Shown here: piece after piece, positions 1 through 13,000 of the stretch
Layout of the letters: every line of letters starts with the position of its first letter
Position numbering within the stretch: position 1 is the first letter of the stretch
Assembly: GCA_023614405.1 (NCBI GenBank)
Contig: CM042686.1
Location: 352,788,329 to 352,852,328 of the forward strand
Direction of reading: 5' to 3'
Length of the DNA stretch: 64,000 nucleotides
Source of the DNA: Avena insularis
Lineage: Eukaryota > Streptophyta > Magnoliopsida > Poales > Poaceae
Translations under genes and position numbers: made by a program
Notes under the pieces: model-generated
What the model saw: only the letters and a program-made list of their open reading frames with translations
Told to the model about the DNA's origin: nothing
The model's database searches: none

Positions 1-20
1 ATGTTGCTAGATCTTTTGAT

Positions 21-3000
21 ATGTGTACTGTATCGGCTAGCCCTAGTTTTTACTATGTGCAAAAGCCGATGCATAATAATCTACATGCTTCAACTTATCT
101 TAGTAACTTGCAACATGTAAATTCGAATTCTCATGCATTGGCAACCCCAAAAATTCATATGCCGATGAATAACATGAAGAATTCTATTAATCCATATGAA
201 ACACCCAATGTTAGAAATTTCAATAGCATGCAACCAAGTGTTTCATCATCATATTCATCGGCAAATAAGTTGCAATCTATAGGTTTAGCTTCAAACATGC
301 CGATGGATAGGGAAATTGGACATGCTACAACTTGTTATTTGCCTAATTACTCCCAGTCATCATATGCTACACCTTATGTTTCAGCACGGTATGCAACTAA
401 TGATATTCATAATTCGGCTTCACACATTTATGGTTATAGCCGAATAAGTTGAAACTCAATATAAGCTAATGTGCCTTCATCTAGTACTATAGCGTATGGT
501 ACGTTCCCCGCACAATTGCAAAGTTTCAGTGACACCTCATTGCCGAAAGATACAAAAAGCATTGGGGGGCATTCTTATACAGGAACAAATGACTTGAAGG
601 AAAAACTTGCAGCTGAGTTCAAGAAGCTTAATTCTCTTCACCGAGAACTAGAAGAGAGGCCCCACGATCTTGCTACAATACAAGCTTATGAGGCATACAA
701 CAAGAAGCATGAAGAGGATCGTAAGGCAAACAAGATCAGTCAATTGCTAAGTTTCAGCGACACTATGTTGCCGAAAGAAACTAAAAGCATCGGGGGGAAT
801 CATGTGCAGCTGAGGTTAACGCCGATAATGTCATTACATTTGATGATTTATCGGAGGAACATCTTCAGTAATTTGAGACACTCAAGAAGAAGCGTGATGA
901 GGAGTTTGATGCACTTGAAAAGAAGATGAAAGAGGATCATGAAGCGTATAATATAAAACTAGAAGAAGAACAACTACAGAAGTTTCTTGCAAGTTTTGAA
1001 AAGGACCATCAAGACAATACTACTCAAGTTTAAGGAATCAATTGATTTCCTCCACACAGCAATGAAGTTGAACCCACTTCTACATCAAGGAAAAAAGAAG
1101 AATCTTTGCAATATGATGAAACCCATGAAGGTGAGAATGATTCTGCTAGGATAGTTAATTCAGTAATGAAAAGGCCAAATCAGAAAATACATATGCCGAA
1201 TCTACCAAATCAGAAGAAGCATGCTTCATTGATCAAGAGCATGGCAAGCTTAGCAAAACAGCCGTGCTTGACTTTTCTGGATGTAAGGGGGCTTACGTGA
1301 TGCACTGCGAGTTCAATTCCAAAGAAATTTATGATCATCAAGAACTAGAAATTATAGCCAAACAATGTTCGGTTGACAAAGAATATCAAAGTGAAGAGGC
1401 ACTAAGTCTAGCAAAGGAAGAAGAAAAGGCGTTGGAGAATTATCTAGAGGCTGCGCAAGATATTGTTCAGGTCATGCAATTATCATACTCTCCCAATGTC
1501 TTCAAAGAGGTATATCCAACAGATAATTTATTTATCTTTCGTTTTGGTCAAAAATATATCGTTGATGCATTTATTAGCAAGATTATTATCAGAAACTTCG
1601 AAAGACCAATCATGAAGGGTAAATTATTTCTTAACAATATAATTGTCACAAAACATATCGGTCAATACATTGTGCCATTTAGAAAGACCCATGGGTAGCT
1701 ATGTTCCCCATTGTTTCATTTGCATTTTATATTTACATGGGTAGCTTTGTTTATTTCATACTTGGCTAACATTTGGTCTCAAGTGAGACATATGTGTTTT
1801 AATCTTTTTCATTTCAAAAACCTAAATCCAATGTTATTGTCTCTTGAGAAAGCCAATGATTGTATAACTTTGTATTCAAATACATCAGAAGAGAAGTGCA
1901 AAAAACAATGCATAGCCGAATTGGATGATATAAAATCTCAACTATTAGGTTGCTCAATTACAAAGCTGTTCCCACAACAAGATCGTTTAGAAGATAAAAG
2001 GTATACATGCAGTTTGAGTATGTGTGATCATATCTTTGATATGTTGATGAAAATCGATTATGTTAGAATTCTTGATCACAATGTTCAACCATCATTACAA
2101 GGACGAATGTATTGCAAGTTGCAAGATTCATTCGAGCATAGTATAGAGGATTGCAACATGTTTCATCAAATAGTACAATCGGCTGTTAATAAGGGACGAT
2201 TGAAATTTGTTGAAACACAAATTGATGACCAATCTATTTTGATTGGTCTTGATGGCCAAAAGATATTGCATCAGCTACCTCTAGTCGATTCATGTAATGA
2301 TGAGAAGGTACACAAAGAAGATGATGGGATCAAGCTTTCAAGCAAAGAGATTGTTTAAGAGCATATTGCAAATGTTCTTGAAGGCGGGAGTTCCATTGAA
2401 GCTACAATGAAGACATCAAGCACTAGGGGCAACAAGAAAAATTTAAGATCGATGCATGCAAAACTCAAAAAGACAAAGGTCGCAATAAGCACAAGGGTAA
2501 GAAACTAAAAGTCACTTTCGCACAGCTGCTGGAAAAATATAAAAAGGAGAGTGAAGCAAAAAGTTCTTATAGGCCAAGTAGTGCAAAAGCATCAAGATCA
2601 CCCAAAGGCAAAAGTCTAAAGATAGGGATTGGCGAAAGGAGAAATTCAATGCAACAAATTCATATCCTCCTTTGGGGCCACCAATGCCATTGTCATGGAT
2701 ACCTCCCTATGCTAATTTTTATTCATATCCACCATGGGAAAGGTATGATTCCAGGGAACATTTTTCATCTAATTCTAGATCATCTCACCCAAACTATGCA
2801 GCTCCAAGAAGGTCAGTTGATCAGCAGTCACATGTCAAAGACTGTTTCATTAGGAAAGGATCAGTCCAGAGTTCATGGGTAAATAAAGAAGTGATCAAGA
2901 AAGTATACCGAATCAAAAAGGATGGATGCAAGTGTGTTGTTTCAGACTCGACTCCAAATAATGGAAAGCCAGCTGAGTTGATGTTGGCTACTAAGGGCAA

Positions 3001-3502
3001 GGAATTGAAGAGAGTAACTTTCAAAGACCTAGTTTCCGAATTTGAACAAGCAAAGTTGAAGGTGCCCAAGATTAAGAAAGTCATGCCATTGTGTAAAACA
3101 AAACTAGAGCCAAGATTCCCACTCGGCTTATCACATTGGCAAGAGAGAAAGCTACATCAGGTTACAGCCAAGCATCTGAATAAAAGAAACATGTCATGGG
3201 TTCCCAAAGTAATCCCTCAAGGTAAGGGAGATGTGCGAGATCCTGTCATAAGAAGGGAAGCAAGAGTGGGGAACAAAATGAATAAATCCAACAAGCAATC
3301 AGGCCAAAGAATTCGGTATCAATATCAAAAGCTTTGGCCAGCACATCATCCATATTATTATACTTCACCATTAATGCCTATGTCATGGAATTCATCCCCA
3401 AGTATGATTGGTTACCTACCATGTATTTATTTTGATCCATGGATGCATCATAATTCTTTACATCACGAAAGGGTATTTCCAAATCATTATTCATATGATT
3501 AG
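21..3502 (+). pseudogene. Broken, low-complexity element A protein frame
   Basis: Successive open stretches (21-452, 471-929, 1106-1300, 1264-1698, 1711-2358, 2672-3502) in changing frames read like one long protein split by stops and frameshifts. The first part is rich in Ser, Asn, Tyr, Met and His. The second contains a duplicated motif, SFSDTSLPKDTKSIGG and SFSDTMLPKETKSIGG, around a Lys/Glu-rich probable coiled coil. The last part is basic, with Tyr/Pro/His patches such as WIPPYANFYSYPPW. A gag-like RNA-binding role is only a guess from its position in an LTR element; no zinc knuckle or Pol motif was found. Confidence 0.5.
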
Positions 3503-4803
3503 ATGCAATTTTGTTGCTAATCCAAGAGGCCAAATATTTGAAGTTCATAATCAGACTTGTTCATTCGTTTACTTTGGCTATACGTACTTTGGTGGATGGG
3601 TTATGCATGTCCATTGGGGCAAAGATATATGGCCGATATTTATTTTATTGTCCTGAGATCATTATCCAATCATGGCCGATGTGTTCTTCTAACATCGTCC
3701 CTAGTGTTACTTGAGACCGAGACAAGGTATGCATTCATTCGCGATTGTGCTTATGCTTATGTGTTGATAATTTGGCTTATAAATCTTTGAAATCTATGAA
3801 AGGACAAATTGTTTTTAATTTCATTATTGGGCATAGATGATCAGCATGATATTGATATTGACCTTATCTCTCTAGTACCATGGAGATGGAATTTCGACTT
3901 TTTAGTTTTAAAAATAATTGCCAATGCATTGGTATTGTTTATTTATCTCCTTATGCTACTATTTTATGAAGTCTCATGTCTCTTAGAAAATCTTGCACAA
4001 ACCATATAGCCGAATTTGAAGGTTTGTTATTCGTGCTAGAACTTTTAATTGCTATAGGTGCTACACATATTGAGACTTCTAGTGATTTGTTGTGAGTAGT
4101 GTAACAATGTTCATGGTTTACCAAAGTTTTGATGAATCACTTATTATTTATCCTGATACATGTCTAGACGTAAGTTTCATCTTGGATTAATTTATCATTG
4201 CTCATATATATAGGAATGAAAACTGAAGTGCAAATGAGTTGGCTCAACAAACATCCTGCTTCCATGTTATTCAAGATATATTTCATATTCTACAACAGTC
4301 GATGCTTTGTTTCACCAACACAGGAGAGGCCGGATTGAAGACTACTGCTTCAGCCACTAATGAAAGATCTAGTGCAGGTGAAGATAAAGAATAGAGGAAG
4401 CCCATTGTTTATTACATGAAAATCTAAACTAAAGGGTGAACATGACAGTTCGGTTGCTTTTCAAATACTCATTAATAGGTAATGATCTTTATTGCCGAAC
4501 AATTGGTGATATTCTTCTTGAGCAACATGAATGAAGACCCGGTCGGGATCATTGTGGGAGTTGTTCATGAAGGAAATTATGATATTCATCAACTTCAGGA
4601 TGAGGTGATTGTTCTTAATGCAAATTATTTGAGGAAATCATATCCAAGTGGCTGATATATATTTATCGCCCTTAGCACATATGGCTGATATAGAGTTATC
4701 GCCCTAAGACAACCAATGGCCGATGGAGTGTTGACATCCTCCTTAGATTAAAAGTGGAGGAACTTGTTTTTTGGCACACAAGCTCTACCAGAAACAGGGG
4801 GCA
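3503..4803 (+). other. Non-coding 3' internal region of element A
   Basis: AT-rich sequence without a convincing reading frame. The words GCCGAT and GCCGAA recur, for example around 3630-3680, 4010, 4490 and 4650-4730. It ends in a purine tract (ACAGGGGGCA) directly before the LTR, which fits a polypurine tract for plus-strand priming. Confidence 0.45.
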
Positions 4804-5830
4804 TGTGTTGGCACTCATTTTGAGCTCGTAACTAATCAAGGCAAATGGGGAGAGACACTTGGAAAAGTCTACTTGGAGGATTATTAATCATCATAAAAGA
4901 GGCACCGTATCAAGTCAAGGCATTATCAGGCTTAATAGCCGATTATACTAGTGTTCAGAGAAGACTCGGAGACTTATATATGGAGACTTCAACTATAAGT
5001 CCTTTAATATTACCTCAAATTAAAAGTGTTGAACATGAAAGTTATGCACCTCGTCGAAACAAGCAATTTTGGTTTTTGAATCATCTCAATCTGAGTTAGT
5101 ATGAAAATTTGAGAGCCAAAATAGTGCCAGAGGCTGAATTAGCACAACCAAAACTCGGGGTCGCCGGACCACAGACCATGTCTCACCTTAGGCGAGAGCA
5201 ATGGACCCGGGCGACCCAAAAAACCTTCTAATTCAGTCAATCTTCTTACAACTTAATTTAAGCGGTCAGGATCAACTCGGATGGAAAATTGCAAACATGA
5301 AAGTTCTTTGTATTTTCGAGGTGAACAACTTTGCTTTTGCAGTCAACTTCTTCTGAGTAAGTATGTGGACTCCAGATTCAAGATACAGCCGAATTGAATT
5401 AAATTTGTTCGGTCTAATTCCAGTTTTGATATGAAAATAAGGAGAAAAGTCCATCAAGATCAGATTAGATGAAAAAGTGGACAACATAAAACTTGTTTGT
5501 GGTTTTGATACGCACAACATTGATTTTTGTGACATTTTGATCCGAGCTTGTTTACTATCTCAAAAGTGTCCAGGCAAGTTTTTGACCGAATAGTTACGCA
5601 AATTTCGGGTTTGCTTGTTTGAGTTGGACCCCAACTAGGGTTTTTGACGTAAATTCAACCCTGGTTCTTGCACAAAAAGTTCAGCTGCTCCTAATATACA
5701 TGAGGGGTGAAGACCAATTGAACCAACACCAATCTAACAAACAAATCTACTACTTTTCTGTGTTCATTTACTTTTATCCCTCTCCCTTGTATCTTTCTTC
5801 TCGTTCATCCATAGTTCTTCATACCAGAGG
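4804..5830 (+). repeat. 3' LTR of element A (end truncated)
   Basis: It starts TGTGTTGGCACTC right after the purine tract; the exact first base is either 4804 or 4806. No second copy exists in the window to confirm its length. About 1 kb is present before homology to a minus-strand Copia LTR takes over near 5831, and no CA terminus or target duplication could be assigned. Confidence 0.5.
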
Positions 5831-6438
5831 GCAGCAGTTCTAGAAGTAGAGATCCTGGATCAGAATCCCACAGCGCGATGGAGCTTCGCGGTGAAGAAGA
5901 CTCCTGCTCGCACGATTCGGACTTGGGACCACGGTCACGAGAGAGAGAATCAACTAGTTGTCTCCCCAAAATAGAGGAAACCTTTTATTGATTATTGTGT
6001 ATTTAATTTGTCAAAATACCTCTCATTATATAGGGGTATCCCCCCATAGCTAACTAGGGACTAAACAAGGGACTAGGGAGAGGGGGGCTTGGCCACTGCA
6101 GGTCAGGGCCCAAGTGGGCCCCACGCAGGGTGCCTTAGCCTAGCCGGCCACCCCTCTTCCATCCTCCCTTCGGTCTTTCCCTCATGGGCCCTTTCTCGGT
6201 CCGGATTTGGTCCGATTAGGTATTTGACCCTTTTTAATTCTTTTTCTTTTATTGAATAAATGTAATTGAATGATTAAATCAATATTAAACATCCACTTAC
6301 ATATTATTCAATCCCCATTGATGTGGAACTCATTCCCTCTCATTCTGGACATCCTTCGTACTTACCGAAACCCTTCCAGTTTTCTCTCTTCTCTTTTCTT
6401 CGGTGATTCTACCGATCCTAAAGCAAACTCTGAGCATC
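5831..6438 (-). mobile_element. Minus-strand Copia LTR, piece 1 (distal part)
   Basis: The reverse complement matches the plus-strand Copia solo LTR at about 27,960-28,600, including the CTCTATTTTGGGGAGA-type stretch and the TATA region. A TATA-like ATTATATA lies at 6025-6032 on the plus strand. The last ~300 bp of the LTR are missing at the left. The right end stops at GCATC (6434-6438), where a Gypsy solo LTR is inserted. Family assignment (Angela/BARE-like Copia) rests on the LTR terminus in the third piece (26,791-26,912). Confidence 0.8.
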
Positions 6439-8008
6439 TGATACGTTGGAAACGTATCTATAATTTTTGATGTTCCATTCTTGTTTTATATCTACTTTCT
6501 TATGTTTTGTCCACACTTTGGAGAATTTTTACACATTTTCTGGAACTAACCTATTAACAAGATGCCACAGTGCTAGTTGCCTCTTTTCTGCTGTTTTTGG
6601 TTTTAGATAAGCTATTAAGGAAATATCATCGGAATTGGACCGGACAAAATCCTAAGTCAATATTTCACCAGAAGGAATATGGAGTCCGGAGGGGAGACGA
6701 AAAGGGGAGCCAGGGCGGCCACACCCTAGGGTGGCGCGGCCAGCCCTAGCCATGCCACCAGGGGGTGTGGGCCCCCTAGCGCTCCACCGACCTTGCCCCT
6801 TCGCCTATATATTGCCTCAAGGAGGAAAACCCTAAGTACCTGATCAAAATTCCACAAAAGAGTCTGTAGCCGCTGCCATGTCCATCCCTAGACCGGGAGG
6901 GATCTGAAGCTCTTCCTGGCACCCTGCCAGAGGGGAGAGATCACCCAGGAGGCCTTCTTCATCACCATGCCTGCCTCCGGTGTGATGCGTGAGTAGTTCG
7001 TCCCTGGACTACGGGTCCATGTAGTAGCTAGATGGTTGGTTGTTCTCCTTTGTGCTACCATGTTTAGATCTTGTGAGCTCCGTTCATGATCAAGATCATC
7101 TATTTGTAATCTTACATGTTGTGTTTGCGGGGATCCGATGGATATTGAGATGCTATTTTAGATTGATTATTGATTATATCATGTCTATGTTATTTGTAAT
7201 CTTGCATGCTTTCCGTTGTTAGTAGCTATCTTGGCCGAGTAGATGCTAGCAACTCCAAGAGGGAGTATTTATGCTCGACAGTGGGTTCATGCCTCTAGGA
7301 ATCTGGGGAAGTGACAAAAATCTCTAAGGTACTAGATGTGTTGTTGCTACTAGGAAGAAAATAGAAATCCTTTGTTCATAGAACAATCGTATTGTTTACT
7401 TTACACACTTTGCTTAATGCAATTATCTATTGCTTGCAACTTAATACCGGAGGGGGTTCGGATGATAACCTGAAGGTGGATTATTAGTCATAGATGTAGT
7501 TGGATTATGGTCTATGTATAATGTTGTAATGCCCAATCAAATCTCATAGGAGTCATGATGATTAGTATATGCATGTATGCTTTCTCGGTGTCTGTCAATT
7601 GCCCTGCTGTAATTTGTTCACCCAACATGTCAACTATCTTAAGGAGAATCACATCTAGTGAACTATGGACCCCGGTCCATTCTTTTACCATCAATCTACA
7701 AGCTATTTACTGTTTTCTGTTTACTTTCTGCAAGCAATTACTATCTTCCACACAATATGTTTAATCCTTTGTTTTAGCAAAACCGGTGAGATTGACAACT
7801 TCACTGTAAGTTGGGGCAAAGTTCTGTGGTTATGTTGTGTAGGATTCAAAGTTGGAAGACAACACCTTGTCGTTGTTTTCTTGCTCCTACTGGGGGAAAA
7901 CACCTTGATCGATAACCTTGGTTTCATCACTGAGGGAAAATTTGTTGTTGTGCTCATCATACCTTCCTCTTGGGGTTCCCAACGAGCTCATAACTTTTTG
8001 ATCCATAA
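6439..8008 (+). mobile_element. Solo LTR of element C family (Athila-like Gypsy), TSD GCATC
   Basis: This 1570-bp sequence starts TGATACG and is similar over its whole length to the LTRs of element C (31,237 on and 39,351-40,905). No internal region, primer site or coding sequence is present. The 5-bp GCATC occurs immediately before (6434-6438) and after it (8009-8013), and the flanks rejoin into continuous Copia LTR, so it is a clean insertion later reduced to a solo LTR. A TATA box (TATATATT) is at 6806-6813. Confidence 0.85.
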
Positions 8009-8721
8009 GCATCATCAAGCCCTTACGCATGATACCCCACGGTTCGAGAACGCTCTAGACATGGTCGGGACCCTCCCGTACCAATGATGAACAGAGGGAC
8101 CTAGATGGCAACGTGACCCATGTGCATTCCATGAAGTCTTTTGTTGTCTGAACCATGAACGTTGTGTCATATTCCTTTTGTCTCTCGATACTTGCATTAT
8201 CCGAGATCTGATCAATGACATCACCATGTCGTGTTCAATCTCGTTATCAAAATATTCTAGTTGACTCGTTCCGACAAGTGATATCCCTGTGATCAAATCA
8301 CACGCTGCGCAACTATTGGAGACAACTTCTCCGAGTGGGCCCTCGAGTATGTATTCCATCACGCAGATGGACAAATCCTGCTCTTGACGCATATTGCTTC
8401 AACTTGTTCCTCCGAATACCTAAACACACCTTTATGATCACTGTGTCATCGTGTGATGTTTGATGCTATCAAAGTACCCTCGGGTAATAGTGATTGATAT
8501 GGCCTCACGGTCTAAGAAATAGTACACTAAGTCTATTATAATCATCATAACTTGAAGTTCGTGACATGATCGGGTCATGATGCTTAGGTTGGGTATAGCT
8601 CATCATCTCATTCTTACAATGAGGTGACTCCATTGTCAACTGGTATAAATGCCACCTGATCAGGAAACCTTGATCATATGTTGACCAATGAACCAGTGAC
8701 TAGAGTTTCACTAGGAACTCC
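8009..8721 (-). mobile_element. Minus-strand Copia LTR, piece 2
   Basis: Continues piece 1 after the solo LTR. Its reverse complement matches the plus-strand Copia LTR from about 27,290 to 27,960. Open frames inside it are by-products of LTR sequence. It stops at GGAACTCC, where element E begins with TGGTTTTGG; the missing LTR start lies 18 kb away at 26,791-26,912. Confidence 0.85.
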
Positions 8722-10086
8722 TGGTTTTGGTAATTAATGACAATCCCTATCAACTAATGTGCAAACTGAATTTCACTTGTAGGTTTGTCAATTGGCATCG
8801 CTTGGACCATGTGTTGGTCTTAAGATTGAAAAGGAAGAAACAATATCCAAGGGCTTTGTGCCTATTGGAATCAAGTAGACGAACAAGAAGATCAAATATG
8901 TCTTCAATAATAAGAAGAATAAGAAGATGGAGTTCCTCATGGCTATCTCCAAGACATCATCAAGAATTGAAGTGCAAGCTCAAGATGCGTCATCTCTAGA
9001 AGATCTCATGCTTGAAGCTTGCCATCCTCTGCAATCATGGAATGATGAAGAGAAGTTCGAAGAAGAGGCTTCCCAATGTAGTATGGGGGAGCATTTCTCA
9101 ACTCTTCATCAAGTAAGAGCAAGCAAGTGCAATCAAGATATGCGATCCATCTTGAGAAGGACAAGACGGTCTACATCAAGCTCAAGTGGAATGCTCAAGG
9201 CAAAGGTATGATCTGGATATGTTTTCTATTTTACCGGTCTCTTGTAGTGTTGGAGACTAGGTTTAGGATAGATAGACGTACTATCAAGAGGGGCTCTTGA
9301 GTGGGTGACTCGTTCGTATATTTCGAAGAGAGCTCAAACCTTTTCATATAGAGCATCATATTTCTTGGTTGTTGTTTGGTTCTTGTCCATGTGAGGATCT
9401 AGATCTTGTGGTTATATTCATAACTTCATCTTGTTTGGAGTTCGGATGCAAAAGTTGTGGCAGTTTAGGTTCTGGATTTTTGTCTTGACCTGAAGTTCCG
9501 GTCGTCCACCGGTAGTACCACTAGGGCATTTGCCGCTAGTAGTACCGGTGTTAATTCCGTCCCAAATTCCGATAATCCCGATTTCAATTCAGTACCCTCT
9601 CTGTTTTGTGTGTGCTATTTGATGGAACATCAGCCGGATTTTCTGGCGGTAGTACCGTCCCTGCCGAAAGTTCCGGTGGTCGGCGGTAGTACCGGCCAGG
9701 CTCGCGTTTTGGTTCTTTTCGCATCGCGTTTCTAACCATTGGCTGGGTGCCACCGGTAGTACCGTCCACCCACCGGCACTATCGGTCATGCACGAATTTG
9801 TGCATCACGGCCAGATCGGGGAGCCCTTTAAAATGAGCTCCCTTCCCCTTCGTGGGGTCACTTGTTCTTCTTGGTTTTTGCCCTTCTCTCTCTCCTCCAT
9901 TGTTGACCTTGAAGAGATTGCCCTCCCCCTCCCCCTCCTATGATTCTTGCATCTTTTTGAGGGATTTGAGAGAGCAGATCTAGATCTATAACCCCCACCA
10001 TACCAAATCCCTTCTTTCTGAAGGAATCCTTGGGATCTAGATCTTGGAGAGTTTTGTGTTCTCCTCTTGTGTTCTTCCTGTCATAT
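8722..10086 (+). repeat. Element E left LTR, first part
   Basis: Starts TGGTTTTGGTAATTAATG. It contains a cluster of near-palindromic CCGGTAGTACC motifs (about 9505-9780) shared with the right LTR. Relative to the right LTR it lacks about 200 bp after CTTGTGGTTAT (near 9410). It ends at CATAT (10,082-10,086), the duplicated target of the inserted 4-kb solo LTR. Confidence 0.75.
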
Positions 10087-13000
10087 TGTAACATCCCAAA
10101 ACTTGAATCCAAGGTTATTAAGATCCAAATCATCAAAAATTAGGGTTAACAAAAACTTTTTCAATTGAAATTATCAAAGCATTCATATGTGTGTGCATTT
10201 AAATAGGAGTTGATTTGAATTGCCATGATTAAGTGATCCATTGCTTGTAAAATGATTCTTAGGTGAAATAAACATCATCTAGATCATTCCCAAACAATTC
10301 CCAAAGAAAAAAAATCAAAATGAATAAAAGAAATGAATGGTCATTTGTGCCAAATTAACTACCATGCCTACTTTGGCTATTCCTAGTACTCAAAACCTAA
10401 TAGAAACAATTATGGATCTTTGCACCCCTTGCTAGTACACATAATTATGTACCAAGGCACACTTTGTGATCTGCCAAAAACATTCAAATACTAATTTCAA
10501 TTGATTGTTGAAAATTGAATCTATATCATATGGGAAGATCCCACTATTTCAAAAACCACTCAAACAAGATAAATTTTCAAAACCCAATCACCCACAGAGT
10601 CTCAAGCTTAGTACTAGCACACCCACCAAAAATCTTTGCAAAATTCAAAACTAACTTTCTTGCGGCCATTTCAACAAACACATGGCATGCAGGGTTTAAA
10701 CTCTAAAACTAGCTCACTGTTTTGAACAGGGTTTTGCCCCCATTTGATCTCCATTTAATCTCTTTGTCCCCCTTTGATCAAACCAGACCCTTAGCACCCC
10801 ATCCCCTACCCCCTAGTGGCATTGCCATGACAACCTGAGCCCATGCCGTCGGCCAAACCTTGCCTCGCTACAGCAGACCGTCCCCCTCCCTCTCACCATG
10901 TCTACTAGCTAGCCAGGACCTCACCGCCACCCTCTGTCCCCTCCTCGAGCCAAGCCAGAGCGTGGACCACCGCCAAAGCGCCACGCACTGAGTGTCTGCG
11001 CCATGCCGAGCACACGCCAGAGCACCGTGCCCAACACGTGTGCACACGCTGCCCCTCGACCATAGCCCGCGTCCACCGCTTCGCCATGACCCCAGGAGCA
11101 TGCTAGACATGCCCGTTCGCCGCCCAACGGACCACAGCCACCGCTCGCCGTTGAGACCGCTGCCTCTGCTGCTTAAAGCGCGCGCATCGCCCGACCGCAT
11201 ACCACCGCCCCTAGTCCCGCATTTAACCCGTAGAGCACCGCCAGGAGACCAGCCACTGTCCCCTACCTCGAGCCACGCCGCTAGCACGTTGTGCAGCCCT
11301 CGTCGGAGCCGCCTGCCCATGCCTCTCGGTCGCGTCGTCGTCCTATAAATAGAGGCCTTCCCCAACCATTCTCTACACACCACTCAGCTCCCCTCACCTC
11401 ACTGACCGTTCCCCACTTCTCCCTGGAGCAAGGCGAGCAGCCGTTGGCCGGAATTGCACCGGAGCTGGCCGCCTCTGGAGGAGAAGGGCGCCGCTGATTC
11501 CGACCACCCCCGGAGCTGCCTCGACCGTCCCTGAGCTCACCATCGACCACCAGTCTGTTTGCCCGCCTCGCCATCGTTGCTGGAGCCCTGGTACGCCCCC
11601 TGAGCACCCCCACTGTGCCGCTAGGGTTAGAGTTCGTCAACGACGAGGTCCATCGTCGACGACGATCCCCAGTCGTTGATCCCCGTTCTAATCCAACGAC
11701 CCATATCGCCCCGTATCGCTACGCGTGTTATGAGCCTCTGACCGGTGGACCCCCTGTCAGCTGAGCCCCGCGCCGTCTACTATCACTGGGCCGGCCCTTT
11801 AGCGTTCCCGCGCAACCCAGTTAGTTTGAATTAGGATTTTTCTATTTTAGTTTAAACCTAGTTCTGCCCCCTAGTTTGAAATTCAATTCGGAGAGATTTG
11901 CATATCCAAATGGAGTGATTCCAATTTTGTTAGAAAGCTACTGAAAAGATCTATCCAAGGACGTTGGATTTAATTCAATTAGTGTTAGATATCTCTCCTA
12001 GTAAAAATAACAAAACAGAAGCATTTGGACCTTCCAACATTTTTATAAAATCAACCATGATAGCTTTTGAGTTGATTCCAACTCCCAAAAATCACATTTC
12101 ACCATACCTATCTGAATATGTAATAATATTAAGGTTTACATGCAGTGACTTTGGACTATTATAAAATAATGCTATATAGGCATTTCTAGTCACTTTAAAT
12201 CATTAAATAATGAACTTAAACCAAAGTAATTATGAACCAACCCTTAAATCACATTCCCACATGTTAGAATATGTGGTGATGACATGTGTCCACATGATCC
12301 CATATTTTAAGTGTTGAATATTAAATCTTAGTTAATTTTCAATGAGTAGAAATTACTTTTCTTAAATAAAAAGAATGAAACTAGTTAATAAAACTTGTGA
12401 TCTTTGTGATGATAATAGATCATCAAATGTGTGCCATGGAGTGCTAATTAGACTAGTTAAGTATTGTTTCGTGATTGTATACTCCGTATGTATTTATAGA
12501 TGATAGTACCAACCAAGCTTACGAGGAGGAGGAGTTCTACCAAGAGGAGGAAGAAAACTTCAACCACTGCACCAACCAAGGCAAGCTAGCAATACCCAAG
12601 TTAACCCTTGAAATTTGTACTTGCAAGCCACCATTACCAATGCAAGCTAACCCTTGCAATCTAGATAACCCAAGCAAAAATGCTTTAGGCATGCTTTGAT
12701 CATACCACTTTGACTAGTATTTACCCCAAGTCTCGTTTCCAAGCTTTATTTCCTTTACTTTACCAAAGTCCCTTACTTGTTTTGAAGGTAGCATAAAGAG
12801 TATAAAACTTGACCTATTTAGACAACTTTAGGTGTAATTCTATGGCATGAGATTGATCCCATCTTTCCACCTTAGTGAACACTCTTAACTTAGTAGTTTA
12901 GAGTAGATAAAAAACTTGAGTCACTTTAGATGGGAACACTTGGTGAAAATGAATTATGAAAACCTTGGAATGATGAGTCATTCTATTGAGATGTTTCGAC

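Larger units (their letters stand above)
1..5830 (+). mobile_element. Element A: 3' part of an unclassified LTR retrotransposon
   Basis: The left end of the window lies inside an element whose 5' end is not shown. A broken reading frame (21-3502) is followed by about 1.3 kb of non-coding DNA, a purine-rich tract (about 4795-4802) and a sequence beginning TGTTGGCACTC that behaves as a 3' LTR. No reverse transcriptase, RNase H or integrase motif is visible, so this looks like a non-autonomous element. The family was not recognised. The right edge fades into a minus-strand Copia LTR near 5830 and the LTR's true end is missing. Confidence 0.6.

Noticed and set aside
8015..8392. 125-codon minus-strand frame
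   Set aside because: It is part of the minus-strand Copia LTR; the same frame in the other LTR copy (27,611-27,940) is likewise LTR sequence with no protein homology recognised.
10868..11640. Several overlapping GC-rich open frames on both strands (up to 171 codons)
   Set aside because: They fall inside the long solo LTR around its TATA box and have Arg/Gly/Ala/Pro-rich composition expected from GC-rich DNA. No domain seen.
12475..12699. 74-codon acidic frame (YEEEEFYQEEEENFNH)
   Set aside because: Inside the long solo LTR, short, and without a matching continuation. The Glu run comes from a GAGGAGGAGG-like stretch.
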